This document shows, one piece after another, positions 1 through 13,262 of a stretch of 64,000 nucleotides of DNA; the first letter of the stretch is position 1; each line of letters starts with the position of its first letter. This stretch comes from Chrysoperla carnea. Taxonomy: Eukaryota > Arthropoda > Insecta > Neuroptera > Chrysopidae. The position numbers and the translations under genes are program-made. The DNA lies in the NCBI RefSeq assembly GCF_905475395.1, contig NC_058338.1:7206935-7270934 (forward strand), written 5' to 3'. Below the pieces are notes generated by a model. That model was not told where the DNA came from and ran no database searches. It saw nothing but the letters and a program-made list of their open reading frames with translations.

Positions 1-557
1 GAACCATAAAGAGAATAAGTGAGGGCTATAACGTGATAGTCTTTGTTTTAAAAAGGATAAATGGCCCAGCAAAGGTTGATGGGAGTGTTTGACGAGTCTT
101 AAATCTCCCAATAGGCATCGTGTTCGGACCACCTTAAATTAATTCAAAACATCAATTTTTGATCTAATTTGCTTTCAATTCTCTACACGGCATGACCTTC
201 ATTCCACACTCACACACACTTGCGCACATACATACATATACAGAACGCATATGTTAAACTGCATACCAGAATGAAATCTTTCAAAAAATAAAAAAAATTG
301 TATGTGTAACTTAACTTGTTCTCTTCAAACCAATCAAGTAATTTTTTTTAAATAATTAAGAGTAAAATTTTCTGTTTTATACATGAAAGACGGGTTTGGA
401 TATTTGGCGCGTTTACTCCCCAAATGGAGTTTTTATTTAAACATCCCCTAGCTGTCGAAAACTATAAGCAGGAATGGATTAAAATATTTTACGATTGTAA
501 GCAGTTTCAAAAATTAGCACTCGCCCGTAATAAAAATCTGTCAATAAAGAGTTTTTT
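1..557. other. No gene; AT-rich intergenic DNA
   Basis: No exon-like reading frame or family motif is seen. Bases 26-49 closely match 47822-47845 and contain an imperfect palindrome around ATAACGTGAT, so this is probably the edge of a dispersed repeat. Confidence 0.5.
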
Positions 558-782
558 GATGTCTCATCTTCTCTGTCACTGCACAGCTCTTGCCACGAGG
601 AGGTGAACTCACTTGAGCTACCCTTTCTTTGACGGTCTCTCCGACTGAAAGTCCGTTGACGTCCTGCTGTTCTTAAAACAGCTCCAAATGGTTCTTGGAG
701 TAGTGGCCGGAGATTGACTAGCCCACTTTCGGTATCATAATGAACCCTATGGTCTAAATGTGTCCCACTCTAAACTAACCTA
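558..782 (+). mobile_element. LINE 3' end fragment (copy 1)
   Basis: This is the degenerate 3' end of a non-LTR retrotransposon. The reading frame contains SHLLCHC, part of the cysteine/histidine motif at the C-terminus of Jockey/R1-type ORF2 proteins. The DNA aligns through its length with the copy at 8.9-9.15 kb, including the shared run around CCTATGGTCTAA, and ends near a TAACCTAA-like tail. Stops and small indels interrupt the frame, so it is a dead fragment. The LINE clade cannot be assigned from so short a piece. Confidence 0.75.
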
Positions 783-2783
783 AGCAGTTTCAAAAATTAA
801 ATTCAGCATGAAGTCGCAATATAAAAATGAAAACTTCATGACGTTTTGATAACTTTTTTGGACTCAATGACTCGGAAAAATGGCTAACTTAGCTAAATTT
901 ACTGAGGTAGTTTTAATTTTTTTTATTAAAATGCAGAAATCTACAATTAGCACAAGCCTCGTGAAAATAGCACCCTCCAATTCGAATTTTCATAAAATCC
1001 TAATTGGATTCCTTCGTCCATCATTTGCTCACCCAAATTTTTTTTTGTCCAGCCTCTAATTAAAATTTATGACATAAGATGTCATTCGTTTCGCAACGAT
1101 TTTCCCACGATTGTCCTGATCCAAAATATTTGTTGGTATAAACTTCAATTTTTAATTTTGAAAAAATTAAAATTTACTTCAGCACCCCCAAATGCAAATT
1201 TTCGCAAATTTTTATAAATGCCAATTTTGGTTAGGCAACGATTTGTCCATCGTTTGTCCTCCCCAAATTTTTATCAAATTGAGAATAGTTCAAACTTTTT
1301 TACCGATTTCAGAACTTTTGTCTTTGGATTCTGTATCTTTTTTAAGAGCATTAAAGGCAATTTATTTTATAATAGAATGAAATTTTAGTGTTATCTAGAA
1401 AACTTTGGTAAAAGTCTTCTGGAAATTCTCAGTTTGAAGGCATCATGATGTTTAAGACTTACACGAAACATATTAATTTTTATTGAAACAATTCAAACGA
1501 TTAAATACGTTTTTACTGATATAATGCAATTATGGCGGAAGCGCTGATTAAATTCCATTCTATTATAAGTTAGATATGTAATAAAAATCCCCTTACAATA
1601 ACTAGAAATATTCTTCTAATTATGATTTAGCGACTAAACAGTCTTCCCAACTGTCTGGGAGCCAAATATAACATAAAAGTTGGTTTTATGCTCGTTAATG
1701 GTCCATGATTTTGTCCATGAAATAATTAAACTTTTTTTGTAGCATCATAAAAGAAAATCTACAAAGCTTAAATTTTTAAAAGTTTATTTTCAAAGCCATA
1801 TAAAATTCATAGGTTCAAAACATTTCATTTTTGAAAAAAAACAGCAACTTTTGACTGAAACTTTTCCTTCGAAAAAATCGATTAGTTTTAGTATATACAG
1901 AATATTTAATTAATTTCCTATTTTACTTATAATAGTATCAGATTAATTCAATTCTTATAACGTATTTTTTTCTGCTTATGCTTAAAAAAAATAACATGAT
2001 CTTTTAAACCGCTTAGATTTAAAAAAAAAAAAAAGAACTATGGAAACCTTTTTATAAATGCTTAGTTAGCATTTTCTCTATTTGTTTTATTTAAAATCGT
2101 GGTCATTTTATGAAAAATCATTTTTCCGATTTCTACGGTCAGTAGAAGTCATTCGGTAATTATTTTATTACGGATAGCCGTTGAAATAAACCGTAAATAT
2201 TGTAAAAGATACAAAATTTGTTGTCACCTTTGCTGTAAAATTCTTTTCTCAATTTTAATTATGGGAAAATTATTTAAAAAGGGCATAAAATAGTATGCTT
2301 TTTTTGCCGATTAGGTTGAACAAAATTCAAAAACAAAATCAAATTTAGCAAAATATCCATTATCAAAAATATAATACAAATTTCGAATATCGAAACAAGT
2401 TTTAGTATCAAAAAACAACTTTTTTATTTTTATTAAACTTCAAAAAAATCTACCATACCTGTATCCCAAAAAAAAATAATTCCAAAATTATGTATGCACA
2501 CAAAAAAAAAAAACACTTCTAAAGAAAATCCAACATTTTCATATCCAAGAAAATGCCGAGCACTTTACAAAAAAAAAACTACACAAAAACTTTCACAATG
2601 TTATTTTGGACACACAAATCACAATCCAAAAAAAAAACAGTTAAATTTATGTTCACAATAATTTTTAGAACTTGGTGTCGTGACGTGGTTTTGGTTTTTT
2701 GTTTTTTGAAAGAAAAGATCACTTTGTTTTCTCTGGTTTCTGGCCACGATAACAAACAACAACAAAAATAAAATTCACCTTCT
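783..2783. other. No gene; AT-rich with homopolymer runs
   Basis: Nothing gene-like is visible. Bases 950-1300 contain two loosely similar blocks with a GTCC-ATC-TTTG-TC phrase followed by CCCAAATTTTT, suggesting an old degenerate duplication. From 1980 to 2640 poly-A and poly-T runs dominate. Confidence 0.5.
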
Positions 2784-3060
2784 TCTCAACAGCGGTTTCA
2801 ATCGCGTACACACAACAAATAAATAAACAAAACTATACAAAAACCGCGGATCAATTGACTTGATGATGAAGTCAAGAGAGATTCTTCTCTCACTCTTGAT
2901 TATTAGACAAAAGATGATTTACTTCTTGTGTAAAACTTTTATGCACCGGCTTTGGTTTTCTGCTTGTTGTTTTTGGTTTGGTGTTGCTGTTGTGACCATT
3001 CTCATATACAATCATTGAACATGGACAGTGGACATGGACACAATGGACGGACGGACAATG
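2784..3060 (-). promoter_or_regulatory. Possible untranslated first exon/promoter, minus strand
   Basis: This patch is clearly less AT-rich than its flanks. Read on the minus strand it resembles an insect 5' leader and ends at about 2784 in AGAAGAAG followed by GTGAAT, a plausible splice donor. No coding exon follows on the minus strand within the window, so any gene it served would lie beyond base 1. It could equally be a fragment of an unknown repeat. Confidence 0.22.
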
Positions 3061-6000
3061 ATAATAATAAATTGATGCGAATATGTGGCACACACAGTAT
3101 TGAGGTACACACTCGATAATAATGAATTTTTACCTTTATAGTAAAGCAACACAGACTGTTTGTTAATAATTATTTATTGTTGAAAATTTAATTCATATCT
3201 TACACGACACGTAATGCCATAAAAATCGGTTAAATTTGACTATATGATTGATAACAAGCTCATTTTGCTTGATATATCATCCAAATATCGGACATCTACG
3301 TGAGAAAAGGTCAGTCACATGGTTCAAGGAAAATATGTTTTTGAAAAACATTTGCACTGTACACGGTAAGAAATTTTTGCGGATATCCGTATCCGACGGA
3401 AGTCAGTATCGATGCGAACGCCCTACTGTATTAGGAAAACAATTATGGCGGATGATTCATTACAGTATAGGCGTCAGATCCACTCTGGTTGACGATACTC
3501 ACAATACCTCTGGTGTATAGCCCAATTCAATACTGTAATATTGATAATTCTGATATAGGCACTCATAGTATGTTTCTCTATACCATACCAGCATTGTAGT
3601 AAACACCAAGAATTTCTCATGCCGAGAGTACTTAACCATTTTGTCCTTTCAATGGTCTTACTATGAATTTGCTTCTTACTTACTGATACTGAATCTTTTT
3701 TGGGTTAAAATTAGTCTAGAAATTTATTATATTCAAAACGGATCCTCAAAAATTTCCCGATTACTTGTGATATTTTTAAGAATTTTTTTTTAAATTTGAG
3801 ATAATTGCATTCAGTTTTATGCTTCGGAATTTGACAAAAGTTTGTATATAATTAAGTAATTTCGACCCAATAAATACAAAAATCGGGATCATGTAACGAT
3901 TGCGTTAATAGTTTTTGATATATCGTTTACAAACTGTATGAATAGCTTTTATTTTCTCAGTGTTTCTGGGGTAATATCATCAAATTAACTGGAATTTTGT
4001 TTTCTTGGGCCTTAATAATACATAACCAAGGAAATCTGGTACAAATTTGATTAATGTCTCAGTTAACGACTGCAAAAATTGCTTCGCAAAATGATTTCTC
4101 GTATTCGATTAAAATCGATGTCTTTTGGTTTTGGATGTTTAAAAATTTTTTGGGTCACATTTTTCCCAGGAACAAAAATGCTTCGGAATTTACTAAACTT
4201 GATATAAACTGATTTAGCCACAAAGTATAGAAAGGTTTATTTTATTAAAGCGCAATTCTGAACATATCTCGGAAATCGAAAAGTACTCGTTCGTCGTCAA
4301 AAAAATCTTGTATTCAACCCAAATCGGTCAGATTAAGATCGAATGTGTTTGAGGATGTTTATTTACGGTTGAATCATTGGTTCTAAATAATAAACCATTA
4401 GATATTATGCCGTGTTGTACATAATTGAATGATTGATAAATGAAAATTAATACAACAACCAGCCAACGAACTTCTGATAGCAGCAAGTAAGCAAAACAGC
4501 AGTGCCACCACTCCACCGTTCTCCAAACAGCGATGAATATTATGGGGACTCTCTTACACTCACAACTTTACTCGTTAGTATATACTATATTAATAAAATA
4601 TATATAAAAAATAGTATAATAATAATACAAACACACAAGCCATGCTATTGCCATGCCATGGCCATCGAAGCGGCACTTGCTGACTCAACTGGAAACATTG
4701 ATCTTGGGTCTTTATCACACTACAGTCAAAATAGATTAAAACGACATTGACGTAACTAATACACTAATACAAGGTGATCTATAACTGACTGCAGAACTCC
4801 TCGCATCCTTAATAAACTTCTAAAGATGAACGAAAAAGCTCTTTATCAAATTTCCAACTGAGGCCTAATTTCCGAGATAATTGGGGCTAGTAAACTAGAT
4901 CAAATTGGTGAAATATAGAAATAATGGTCGTAATGAACCATTATTTAGGAATGATGTCTAGAAAAATGTGCTAGAAGCATTTTTTAGCACATGAAAAATT
5001 GCGAAAGTTACAAACAATTAAATATAAAAAACAAAAAGGTATTTCGTTTTTCGTCAATATTTCAAAAAATTTTAATATTTCAAAATTAAAAAAACGATTT
5101 TAAAAGAAGAGGTCTCGCTTTGTCACTTTTTCTGAAAGTGATTTCATAGTCATAAGCGATGTCGCTATAACTGATTTAGACTATACAAACATTTTATATA
5201 AAAATATAATATAATTCTATCCGCTGCTTTTATATACCACAAAAACTATCATCAGGTTTTATAGCGGGTGTATCCTGAATTTGGGCAAACATATCCTAAA
5301 GGCACATTTTCATATATGGTAAGTGATGGATGAATCGATTTTCAAGTTGGATATTTGGCTACCTTTTTTTTGTTTCGTTGGCAATTGAGGCACCAATCTG
5401 TTTATACAACAAATTGTTACAAGCATGGATCCAAGGAAACAGTAATTGGGGCAGATTTGAGGAGTGGTCTCCTGATTTCTCGATTTTTTCCAAAATTGGA
5501 TTCTTTCCACACTTTGACGATCAGTTTCTAATACATCGGCTAAAATCGTATACGGGAGGTGATATCACGAAGTGTTTTTTTAGGGCAATTCAAACCCAGA
5601 GAACATAAAAACTAGCTCATTTGACGATTCGATGAGTATTTTTCGAAATATCTTTTGAAGAAATACTTCCGAATTCCTTTCGTACAAGATTCTAAGTGGT
5701 ACGTACCTCAAGTACTCACCCAAACATCCACCTAAAAATGAAAATGATTTTTGTATTTTTTGTCAAAATGATTCTGTATTTCAAGTTTCATCCTACACAC
5801 CCCAAATTTTTCGCTGGAAGCATTTTTATCGAAAAAAGCTACTTTTCGAGTTTCAAGCGTATGTCAACTTCTAAAAGACACCCTGTATAATATCAATTAT
5901 CTAAATTATTTTCTGAACACTCCATATAATTTATACAATGATCTTGCTACTAACAATAGTTTTCAATTCAAATATACACAGGTGATTCTCTTTCATTAGG

Positions 6001-6291
6001 GGGTTTACCTATTCACTAGGTACTCACTATAGCTATACTATTTATTTCTATTGCTAGAGCTAACAACGGACATTAGCTAAGCTGTACACCTAGTGAGTGG
6101 TGTGTAGTACCTGTATACGTATAGGATCTGTAATAAAACACCGGATATACATGCATATATTTATTTATTTATACATAAATATTAAAACTATATTATTATG
6201 GTCGCAAGTAAATTTAACGAATATTTGAATAAAGTCCAATAATAATTTCACGAGGATTTTATAGACTTAGTCAAAAATATTAAATTTACTA
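3061..6291. other. No supported gene; mixed unique and repeat DNA
   Basis: No exon with a recognisable product is seen. A GC-richer patch at 4440-4700 contains a donor-like AAGTAAGC but no convincing frame. The phrase ending CACCCTGTATAA at 5880 resembles the TACAGGGTG ends found near 11255, 22555, 38530 and 48447, so 5700-5890 may be one end of a small transposon. Confidence 0.4.
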
Positions 6292-6930
6292 TTAAGGATG
6301 TATGAGCATGGTAGTGGGGGCACAAATTTAAAAATAGATATTTTCAATTTTGATGATAAATTTATATTATTACTTGACGATATAAGACGAAAAGTAAGAA
6401 TAAAATTTTTCGATATCTGGCTTAATTTTCAAAATATCGAAAATTGAAAATTTTGTTTAATTATTTAGCTTTCGATATTTCGAAAACCAAGACACATGTC
6501 GAAAAATTTTATTCTTAATTTTCGTCTACATTTATGAAGTTATAACAAAATTCATCATCAAAGTTGAAAATAAGATAAAATAATTTCAACCCTTAATCTA
6601 CCCTGCTCTTACATCCCTCTTATATGGACGGTGATACTTAGTTTTTTTCTTTTCTAATTCATTGCTAATATGTTTACTTTCTATTAAAAAGTTTTTTTTT
6701 AAATTTGTTTTCATTCATTCCAAATGAAAATTATCAAAATATGTCGTTTTTTGAGATTCCTCCATAAGAGCCAATGTATTTTATATCGATTTTTAATGAT
6801 TTTTTTCTTAAAAATTTGCACGGATACCTAAGCTGAAATTTTAACCACATATTCTTTGAGTAAAAGACTACCTACAAACAAATTTTGAGCCTTTAAATCA
6901 AACATTGTTGTCATGCTCATACATCCTTAA
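6292..6930. mobile_element. piggyBac-like MITE
   Basis: The ends are perfect inverted repeats of 19 bases: TTAAGGATGTATGAGCATG at 6292-6310 and its exact reverse complement at 6912-6930. Read as a TTAA target duplication plus a 15-base terminal repeat starting GGATGT, this fits the TTAA insertion habit of the piggyBac superfamily. The 639-bp element has no open reading frame. Its interior is partly self-complementary (AAATTTTTCGATAT near 6410 against its complement near 6500). Related fragments occur at 19960-20040 and 42165-42286, the latter ending in a similar CATACATCCTTAA. Confidence 0.75.
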
Positions 6931-8744
6931 CTAGCAGTACCCAGTCACACTTCGTTGTGGGACTTTATCATTGCATGGAAATAGATAAGAAGTATTCAGT
7001 AAATTTTTTGAAATTTAATAAACCGCCGATAAAAGAGTTCACAACTTTTAAACGGATAAACTGATTTTCATGTAACCTACAGTTTTTTAATGTACACATC
7101 ATACCTTTTATTTGGTATCAGTCTTGGGTATATTTGAAAATATTCCATCATTCATTCCCACTTTCACCCCTCGCTCCATATCACTTTGCGTCGGGATAAC
7201 AGTTTTGTAATGTACACGTCGTGAATAAGAAGAACATGCGTGTCTTTGACAGGAAAGGCAAAAACTAATTAGAAAAGATTTGTTGTTTTCGAGATATTTA
7301 AAAAAAAGTGATTTTGAGGGTAGTTTTTAATGTTTTTCTACCCCCTAAATAAAATTCAATATTTTTTAAGTATGCATACCTTAGGTAAAAGAGAACTTAT
7401 GTTCAAACTGTCCGGCCTTTTAAAACTCGATGAATTTACCTACGTCCTATACAATAAGCGTAACGAGTGACACATTATATTCGGACTAGCTTGAACAACA
7501 TTAGCGTAACGGAAGTGGCATTCACTCTCAATATTTACATTTTAAAGTCCTCGAATGTTAACGAAATGGAAATATCGTAAAGGAAGAATAATTGAAAAAT
7601 GGCAAATTCCCAATTTTTTACACTTTATTGTAGATTAAAATCGTGATAGATTTTTCGAAACTACCGTGATCGTCCTACCTTACTAATGCATTGAGATCCA
7701 ATCATTAAATTCTTCGACTTTTACTAAAAAGTATTTTGTGTACAGAACGTCCCCCGTACATAAATGCTGGCCATATACAAAAAAAAATGGGAGAAAACAG
7801 TTATTTTTCTCATAAACAGTACAGAGACTAGATATGAAATTTTCACAAAAGATATATATAATAATTTCGGTATGAAACTCTTAAAAGTTTATAAAATACG
7901 CGATTACGCGTCGAATAAGCCCAGTCATGTGTTAATGTCAAAACTGGTTCGCGAGATAACCGAGGTGAAAGAATCCGAACGAACACACACTACAGACATC
8001 ACATTGTAAAGGTTTGATTCGGATATTGCGACCTTGAAACCGCGGAAATATGTAATACTGGAGATTTTCAAAATCGGCCCCATTAAATTAACGTCCTCTG
8101 GGAAGTTAAAAAGTGCATAAAGCGACTATAGTCAAAATGAACCTTTCAATAATCAGAATACATATTGTGGCTACATCCATGAAAATTCAAGAGGAAACAA
8201 AATAAATCATTGTTGAGAAATCTTCATCGAATTTGTTCGCGATATCAATACTTTCTTCACATCAAGGTTGTTATGCTAGAACATTTTGGGGATAGAGTGC
8301 CACTCTGTAGTATCTTTCTTACTACTTAAAACAATATAATTCCTTAAGGCAATGTTCAATAGAGAGCGGCATTAAACATCTCCACATACACTTGTAGTAT
8401 TTATTTGTTAAGGTATGTATATTCACTTCTTTAATGTTGGTCAATGAACTTCATTGACATTTCTCACGAGAAGAAACACTCTAGAGGTACATGCAGTCAA
8501 TGAGGTGAGATGAGATATTGTTGAGATGGATGGATGCGCGGGAAAACTCGTCCTCAAAAGCTACAAAATTTATTAATACCTATTTAAGTGTGTTTTCCAT
8601 ACTTTTCTAAGGTTTCGTACAAATAGGTACGCCGAATTTAATTTTAAATCATATCAGAGAATTTCTGGCAAATAAAACTTTATTTGAAAAAATTTCAGTT
8701 GAAAAAATTACACACGTGCAATTGTAGGTCTGTCCGAAGATCTT
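6931..8744. other. No gene seen
   Basis: Open frames are short and unrecognisable, including the 81-codon one at 7764-8009. A phrase around ACAGTTTT-TAATGTACAC occurs twice (about 7078 and 7200), hinting at a small internal duplication. Confidence 0.45.
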
Positions 8745-9165
8745 CAATCATAGGCGTTCCGAAGATCTTATATGACTTCCAAGGGCCTCTATTAGCAACG
8801 ATGTTGCGGCTATTACAGGACACTGGTTGGGCGGCAGGCATGCTGAACGCCTTGGACAGGCAGTGTATCACGACTACTGCCGAAGCTGCCCCAGTGGTGA
8901 GGAAAAGGACAATGTCTCATCTTCTCTGTCACTGCCCAGCTCTTGTCATGAGGAGATGGACTTACTTGAGCAAGTCTTTCTACGACGACCTCTCCGATTT
9001 AAAGTCTGTCGACGCCAAAGCACTCCTGCTGTTCTTAAACAGTTCCAAATGGTTCATGAAGTAGTGCCTGGGGTTGGGCCAACCTTTTTTCGGTATCACA
9101 ACGAACCCTATGGTCTAATTGTGTCCCACCCAAGGACAGCCACTTTAACCTAGCCTTACCTAACC
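8745..9165 (+). mobile_element. LINE ORF2 C-terminus fragment (copy 2), frameshifted
   Basis: From 8812 one frame reads ITGHWLGGRHAERLG and then YCRSC, the conserved segment before the terminal cysteine motif of Jockey/R1-type LINEs. The continuation SHLLCHCPALVMRRW lies in another frame, so a single-base indel near 8915 separates them. The 3' part aligns with the fragment at 558-782. The tail at 9150-9170 is a run of AACCTA-like repeats, a plausible 3' end of the element. It is an inactive remnant. Confidence 0.85.
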
Positions 9166-9187
9166 TACAGCACGTATGGTCCAGTTG

Positions 9188-9475
9188 TTTAATCCATCAG
9201 CACTCGTATGTAGACCATTTTGCTCACGCTCGATTTAAAACATAAATAACTTTTGTTAGCGAATTTCCGAAGGATATGGATTTATTGCTTTTATACCGAT
9301 GATGGAGTTATGAAAAATTTCTTCAAATGTTCATTGATCCTACCTAATAGATGTCAAATATAGCTAAAATTTATATGGGAGTAATAAAAACTTGATTTTA
9401 ATGTGTTAGTTTTTATAATAAATAAACTTCTTTCAAAGATTACCGAACGACTGACGTGAGTCCTAGCGGGTTAAT
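9188..9475. mobile_element. MITE of the TTAACCCGCCAGCACTCG family (copy with both ends)
   Basis: The left end begins TTAATCCATCAGCACTCG and the right end finishes CGTGAGTCCTAGCGGGTTAA, giving imperfect terminal inverted repeats around 288 bp with no coding capacity. One or both ends recur at 22173-22285, 44493-44590, 49432-49506 and 52085-52371. The shared core phrases are GATTACCGAACG and, in several copies, GATGAAAGATTT. The superfamily is not determined. Confidence 0.6.
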
Positions 9476-10764
9476 TTTCTACCATACCCCCTTAGTATTC
9501 AAATAAGTCTCTTGTCACTGTGTAAAGATGAAAAAATTTTGATGGGCACGTTTTTTATAACCACGTTGTTGTACGTACACACAAACACATATTTAAACCG
9601 AATATTTTATAAGACACGAAATTTTCAATAAAAAAGTGTGTCAATTTTTTTTTACTTTAAAAATATGCGTACATTTTACATACACCAAAAAAAAAAAAAA
9701 CGATATTGTTTTTAATAAGTAGAACAATGGTTTCAATTTCATTGAAAAAATTTTTTAATTTACTGAATAAAGTTTCCCGCTTTAGAAGTTATAGTTCGAT
9801 AGCTACTGACTGCAAATTTTATCAATCGAATCATGTATATCTTTCAGGATATTACTAATGGTTCAAGTTTCATGGGTAAATAATTTTTTGATTGCCGAAA
9901 GTACAGGGTAGACCAATTAAACCAAAAATGGCGGATAGCTCATTTTGTAGTTAACCAATCAAAAAATCACAAAAGTTGCAGAATTTAACGACATTATGTT
10001 TTCTCATCAAATTGGATCTAGTTCTCCGAGTTGCTTTAATAGATTTAAAACTCTCCCCAAAATGATTACATAATTAATGAAAGGCCCTTTAGACACAAAA
10101 AAGTCGTTGAACATCAAAATCGGAAAATTATATTGTACGCTTCATTTCGGAACGGTTTTCTGAATTGGTTTTTTGGACGTGAGTGTGTGGACTATTAAAA
10201 AAACGATACTTATTTAGTGAAAAGTAGTGACTAATTAAAGTATACTTAAGTTAAATAATTTCGTACTTTTCTCCAACAACATGCGTGCGTGCAGCATGAA
10301 TTTAATTTGTGTTTTTTTTTGTTAATACCTTCGCTATTTGTGCAGGTATCTTCTTTGATGTTTATGGATATCTAATGTTTATTTATTTGTGCTATTCACA
10401 TACATTCTGTAATAAATTTTTACCTCTATATAATATGATACTAAATGATTCCCGCGACTTCGTAAGCATTTAAGTTTAATTTCGATCTTTGCTGTAGCAT
10501 CTTTGGTGAAAATCAAAAGTTTTTAGCTTTAGCATAGTTTAAAATAAGAATGGAAACTAGCTCGGCCCGTAAGGAATTCCGCAGTGCGATATCCGTGACT
10601 TAAACAAGCTAAAGATAGCTGATACACAATATCAATAGCAATTTCAACTTTCTTTTTATTTATAGGCAATTTTATTACAGATATGATTTTCAAATTGCCT
10701 AATGAACAAAATTAAATCTTAATATTATTTTTCTGGCCTGTAATTAAAAACAATTATCTTTAGT
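9476..10764. other. No gene; dispersed AT-rich DNA
   Basis: Poly-A/T runs are interspersed with unique sequence. No reading frame, RNA or repeat that I could define is present. Confidence 0.4.
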
Positions 10765-10915
10765 TCGTTTTTCAACACTCCCACATATCTCGGGAGTGAT
10801 TTCTTGAACCTTTTCTCTTATTCTCGGTTCAAAATGGTCGACATTTCTAAACAACCATTAAGATTCCTATCAAACTTTCTCAATTTGTGGGCATCCGTAT
10901 ATTCCATGTCAAAAG
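10765..10915 (-). repeat. Dispersed repeat, minus copy (paired with 48.45 kb)
   Basis: Read on the minus strand, this stretch aligns over roughly 150 bases with 48450-48600. Shared phrases include GATAGGAAT, TTTAGAAATGT, GACCATTTTG and a CCGAGATA block. At the 48 kb copy it is preceded by TACAGGGTG, a typical transposon edge. It is non-coding. Confidence 0.6.
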
Positions 10916-11484
10916 TGAATAGCTGTATGGTATATATTTTTGAAAGCAGAGCTTTTTATAAAGAATAAATTTTTTTCGTAAACATAATGATTCTTGAGTA
11001 CTCTTTTATTAAAAAATCCTCTGTATGGAGGTCGTTTGAGTGTGTTAACATATACTTTTTTTTTTACATATTATGATACCTGTTATTATAATTGTAACCT
11101 TTGACCAATTATAATTTTTTTTTTTTAAGAAATAAACGCAAAAGACCTAAAAATATTAAGTGGCTGACTTAGTATATTTATATTGTTAACGGCGAAGAAA
11201 TTTTTCTATGAACAACTTTTTATAATAAATATATTTATTACCTTTAATTTTTATACAGGGTGTTTCAAGAATTATGTAATGTTATGGCTTAAACTTTTAG
11301 TAGGAAAAGCGTCCTAAAGATCTTTTTCTACCTTACATTTTCAGGTGTATTATGTCAACAATATACATCAAAATCTGATTTGCCAAATTTTGGCCACCTG
11401 CAAAATCGCCATCTGTACGTCTTGCACAAGTTTTTATCGATAAAGCCAGTAAAGTAGCTAGCCACAGTCTATATCGATAAAGCC
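10916..11484. other. No gene; contains a TACAGGGTG repeat edge
   Basis: AT-rich spacer. At 11257 ATACAGGGTGTTTCAAGAA looks like the terminus of a DNA transposon or MITE. I could not define its other end. Confidence 0.35.
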
Positions 11485-11691
11485 AGAATGGCAAAGTAGC
11501 CGAGCTTGTTAAGACGTCTTAACTTGCGGGTTCGAATCCAGGCAATGGCAGTGTGAACAAAAGTTTTAATGAGGGGTAAGTTGATCACACTATCGTCTCT
11601 TGGATAAGAACGAAGTGACCGCGACTAGACCCACATCATACAAGTTATAGACGTGGCCTGAGAAACGGAGGTCAAACCCCATATTCTTATT
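11485..11691 (+). mobile_element. tRNA-derived SINE (family 1, copy 1)
   Basis: The head carries a pol III A-box-like AGCCGAGCTTGTTAAGACG and a B box GGGTTCGAATCC at about 11528-11539. The body shares GCAGTGTGAACAA, TTGGATAAGAACGAAGT, CCCACATCA and GAGAAACGGAGGT with the copy at 15.0-15.35 kb. The copy is flanked by direct repeats of about 13 bases (ATATCGATAAAGC at 11471 and 11692), the expected target-site duplication of LINE-driven insertion. The head looks derived from a Leu/Ser-type tRNA, but the tRNA fold is not intact. Confidence 0.85.
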
Positions 11692-11705
11692 ATATCGATA
11701 AAGCA

Positions 11706-13262
11706 GGATAAGTAGTATCAAAATATTAATACTCACATTTTTCAAATTACGCTCATTATCATCAAAAAGGTTTCACGGCTAAGCTAGATCTTTATATAAC
11801 ATAAACGACTCTCCAAAAAGTCGATCGAAATCATGTGATTTAGTTTTGATTTCAATCGATTTCTTGGCGAATCGAATTTTTTGGAGATTGAAATTTGTAT
11901 AACTGGGTATCGTGTTCCATCAAATCGTCTGAATCACCTGATCAAAGAATAAAATAAAATACGCGGTTGACATAAGTATGTTACATAATTATTTATGTTA
12001 GTTTCAAGTTAAACATAAAAAATTAATTCATGAATATGAATTCAGATATTTATCTAAAATTTTATTTTATTTATATTTGATGAATAATTTATGAATAATT
12101 GTTAACTAAACTGCAAAAACTGCTGTTCAGTTTATAGCTGATTGAGAATTTTGTTCCTAATTTTGATTTCTGCTTGCATATTTTTTTTTAAATAAAAAAT
12201 TTGAATATCCAAGACAAAATCTAAAAACTCATAAATAACCTTTTCTTTTGAAATTGGATAAAATTTGGTAGCTAAATAGGGTAATTTTGAAAAAATTCAA
12301 AAATCGGAATAATTTGCAAATTGGATGAGCCGTTTTTTGATAAATCGTTTAAAGTAGTAAATAAACAACGAAAGTTGGTAATAACTAAGAAAGTAGGCAT
12401 TAAATTGTAAAATTGAGTGGGTTTTTGGTATATTTTAGGCAATAAAAACAAAATTTTTTACCATTTTTAATATTATTATCGATAAACTTTGAAAAATAAT
12501 TTTGTTTTTGCGGTTTTCAGCTATTCTTGGTTTATTGCTTATAAACATCCAGTCGGAAGTACTAAAATCGGAATCCCTGAAAATTTGCAAAGCGCTAGCT
12601 TATATTTTTTATTTGAATGTATAAAATGAACTGCTAAATAACGAAAACGGGGATTCCTGTATTTTAATTTATATAGTAATAGTAATGCTTAAATTTGTTG
12701 TTAACAGATGTCTTTTGATGCGAAGAATTGAATAAGTAACAGTCAAATTCGACTATAATGACAATGCAAGAACCAACACTTGTGATAATCAAAACCGATA
12801 GCCATTATAAGCGATATAGGCATTTTTATGTTAAAGTTAAAGTATGTTATTCGTTATTCCTATCTAATTCCCACCAGAATTGGTCGCTATAACCGATATG
12901 TGAGTGAATAAGGTTCATACTAAAGTTATTGATGTTTTTTTTTGTTTGCCAGGAAAAGTATGTACATGTCTCAAAAGTATATCTATTGGTTGTTATAGCC
13001 GATATGTTGGTATACAAATTCAATGAAAATGGGTTCCTATAATCAATTTATCGTTATATCCTATGTTATAATAGTCATATATTTGTTTAAATAAAAAATT
13101 AGTGAGAATCTTTCCATTGTGTCATTAGAAGAGTTTTGTCGTTAAAATTGATTTTGACTGTAGTTGTGTAGTGATACTTAGGTTTGGATATTGAATGTAA
13201 TTTTATTTATTTGCTCATAGATGCCACCATTAGTACAAAATAAATATAAAATTAAATTGAAG
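11706..13262. other. No gene; contains a dispersed repeat near 12.7-13.17 kb
   Basis: No exon is seen. The block around 12730-13170 repeats phrases such as GCTATAACCGATATG and TTGATTTTGACT that recur near 5150, 33440-33475 and 38570-38650, so it belongs to a dispersed family. Confidence 0.4.
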
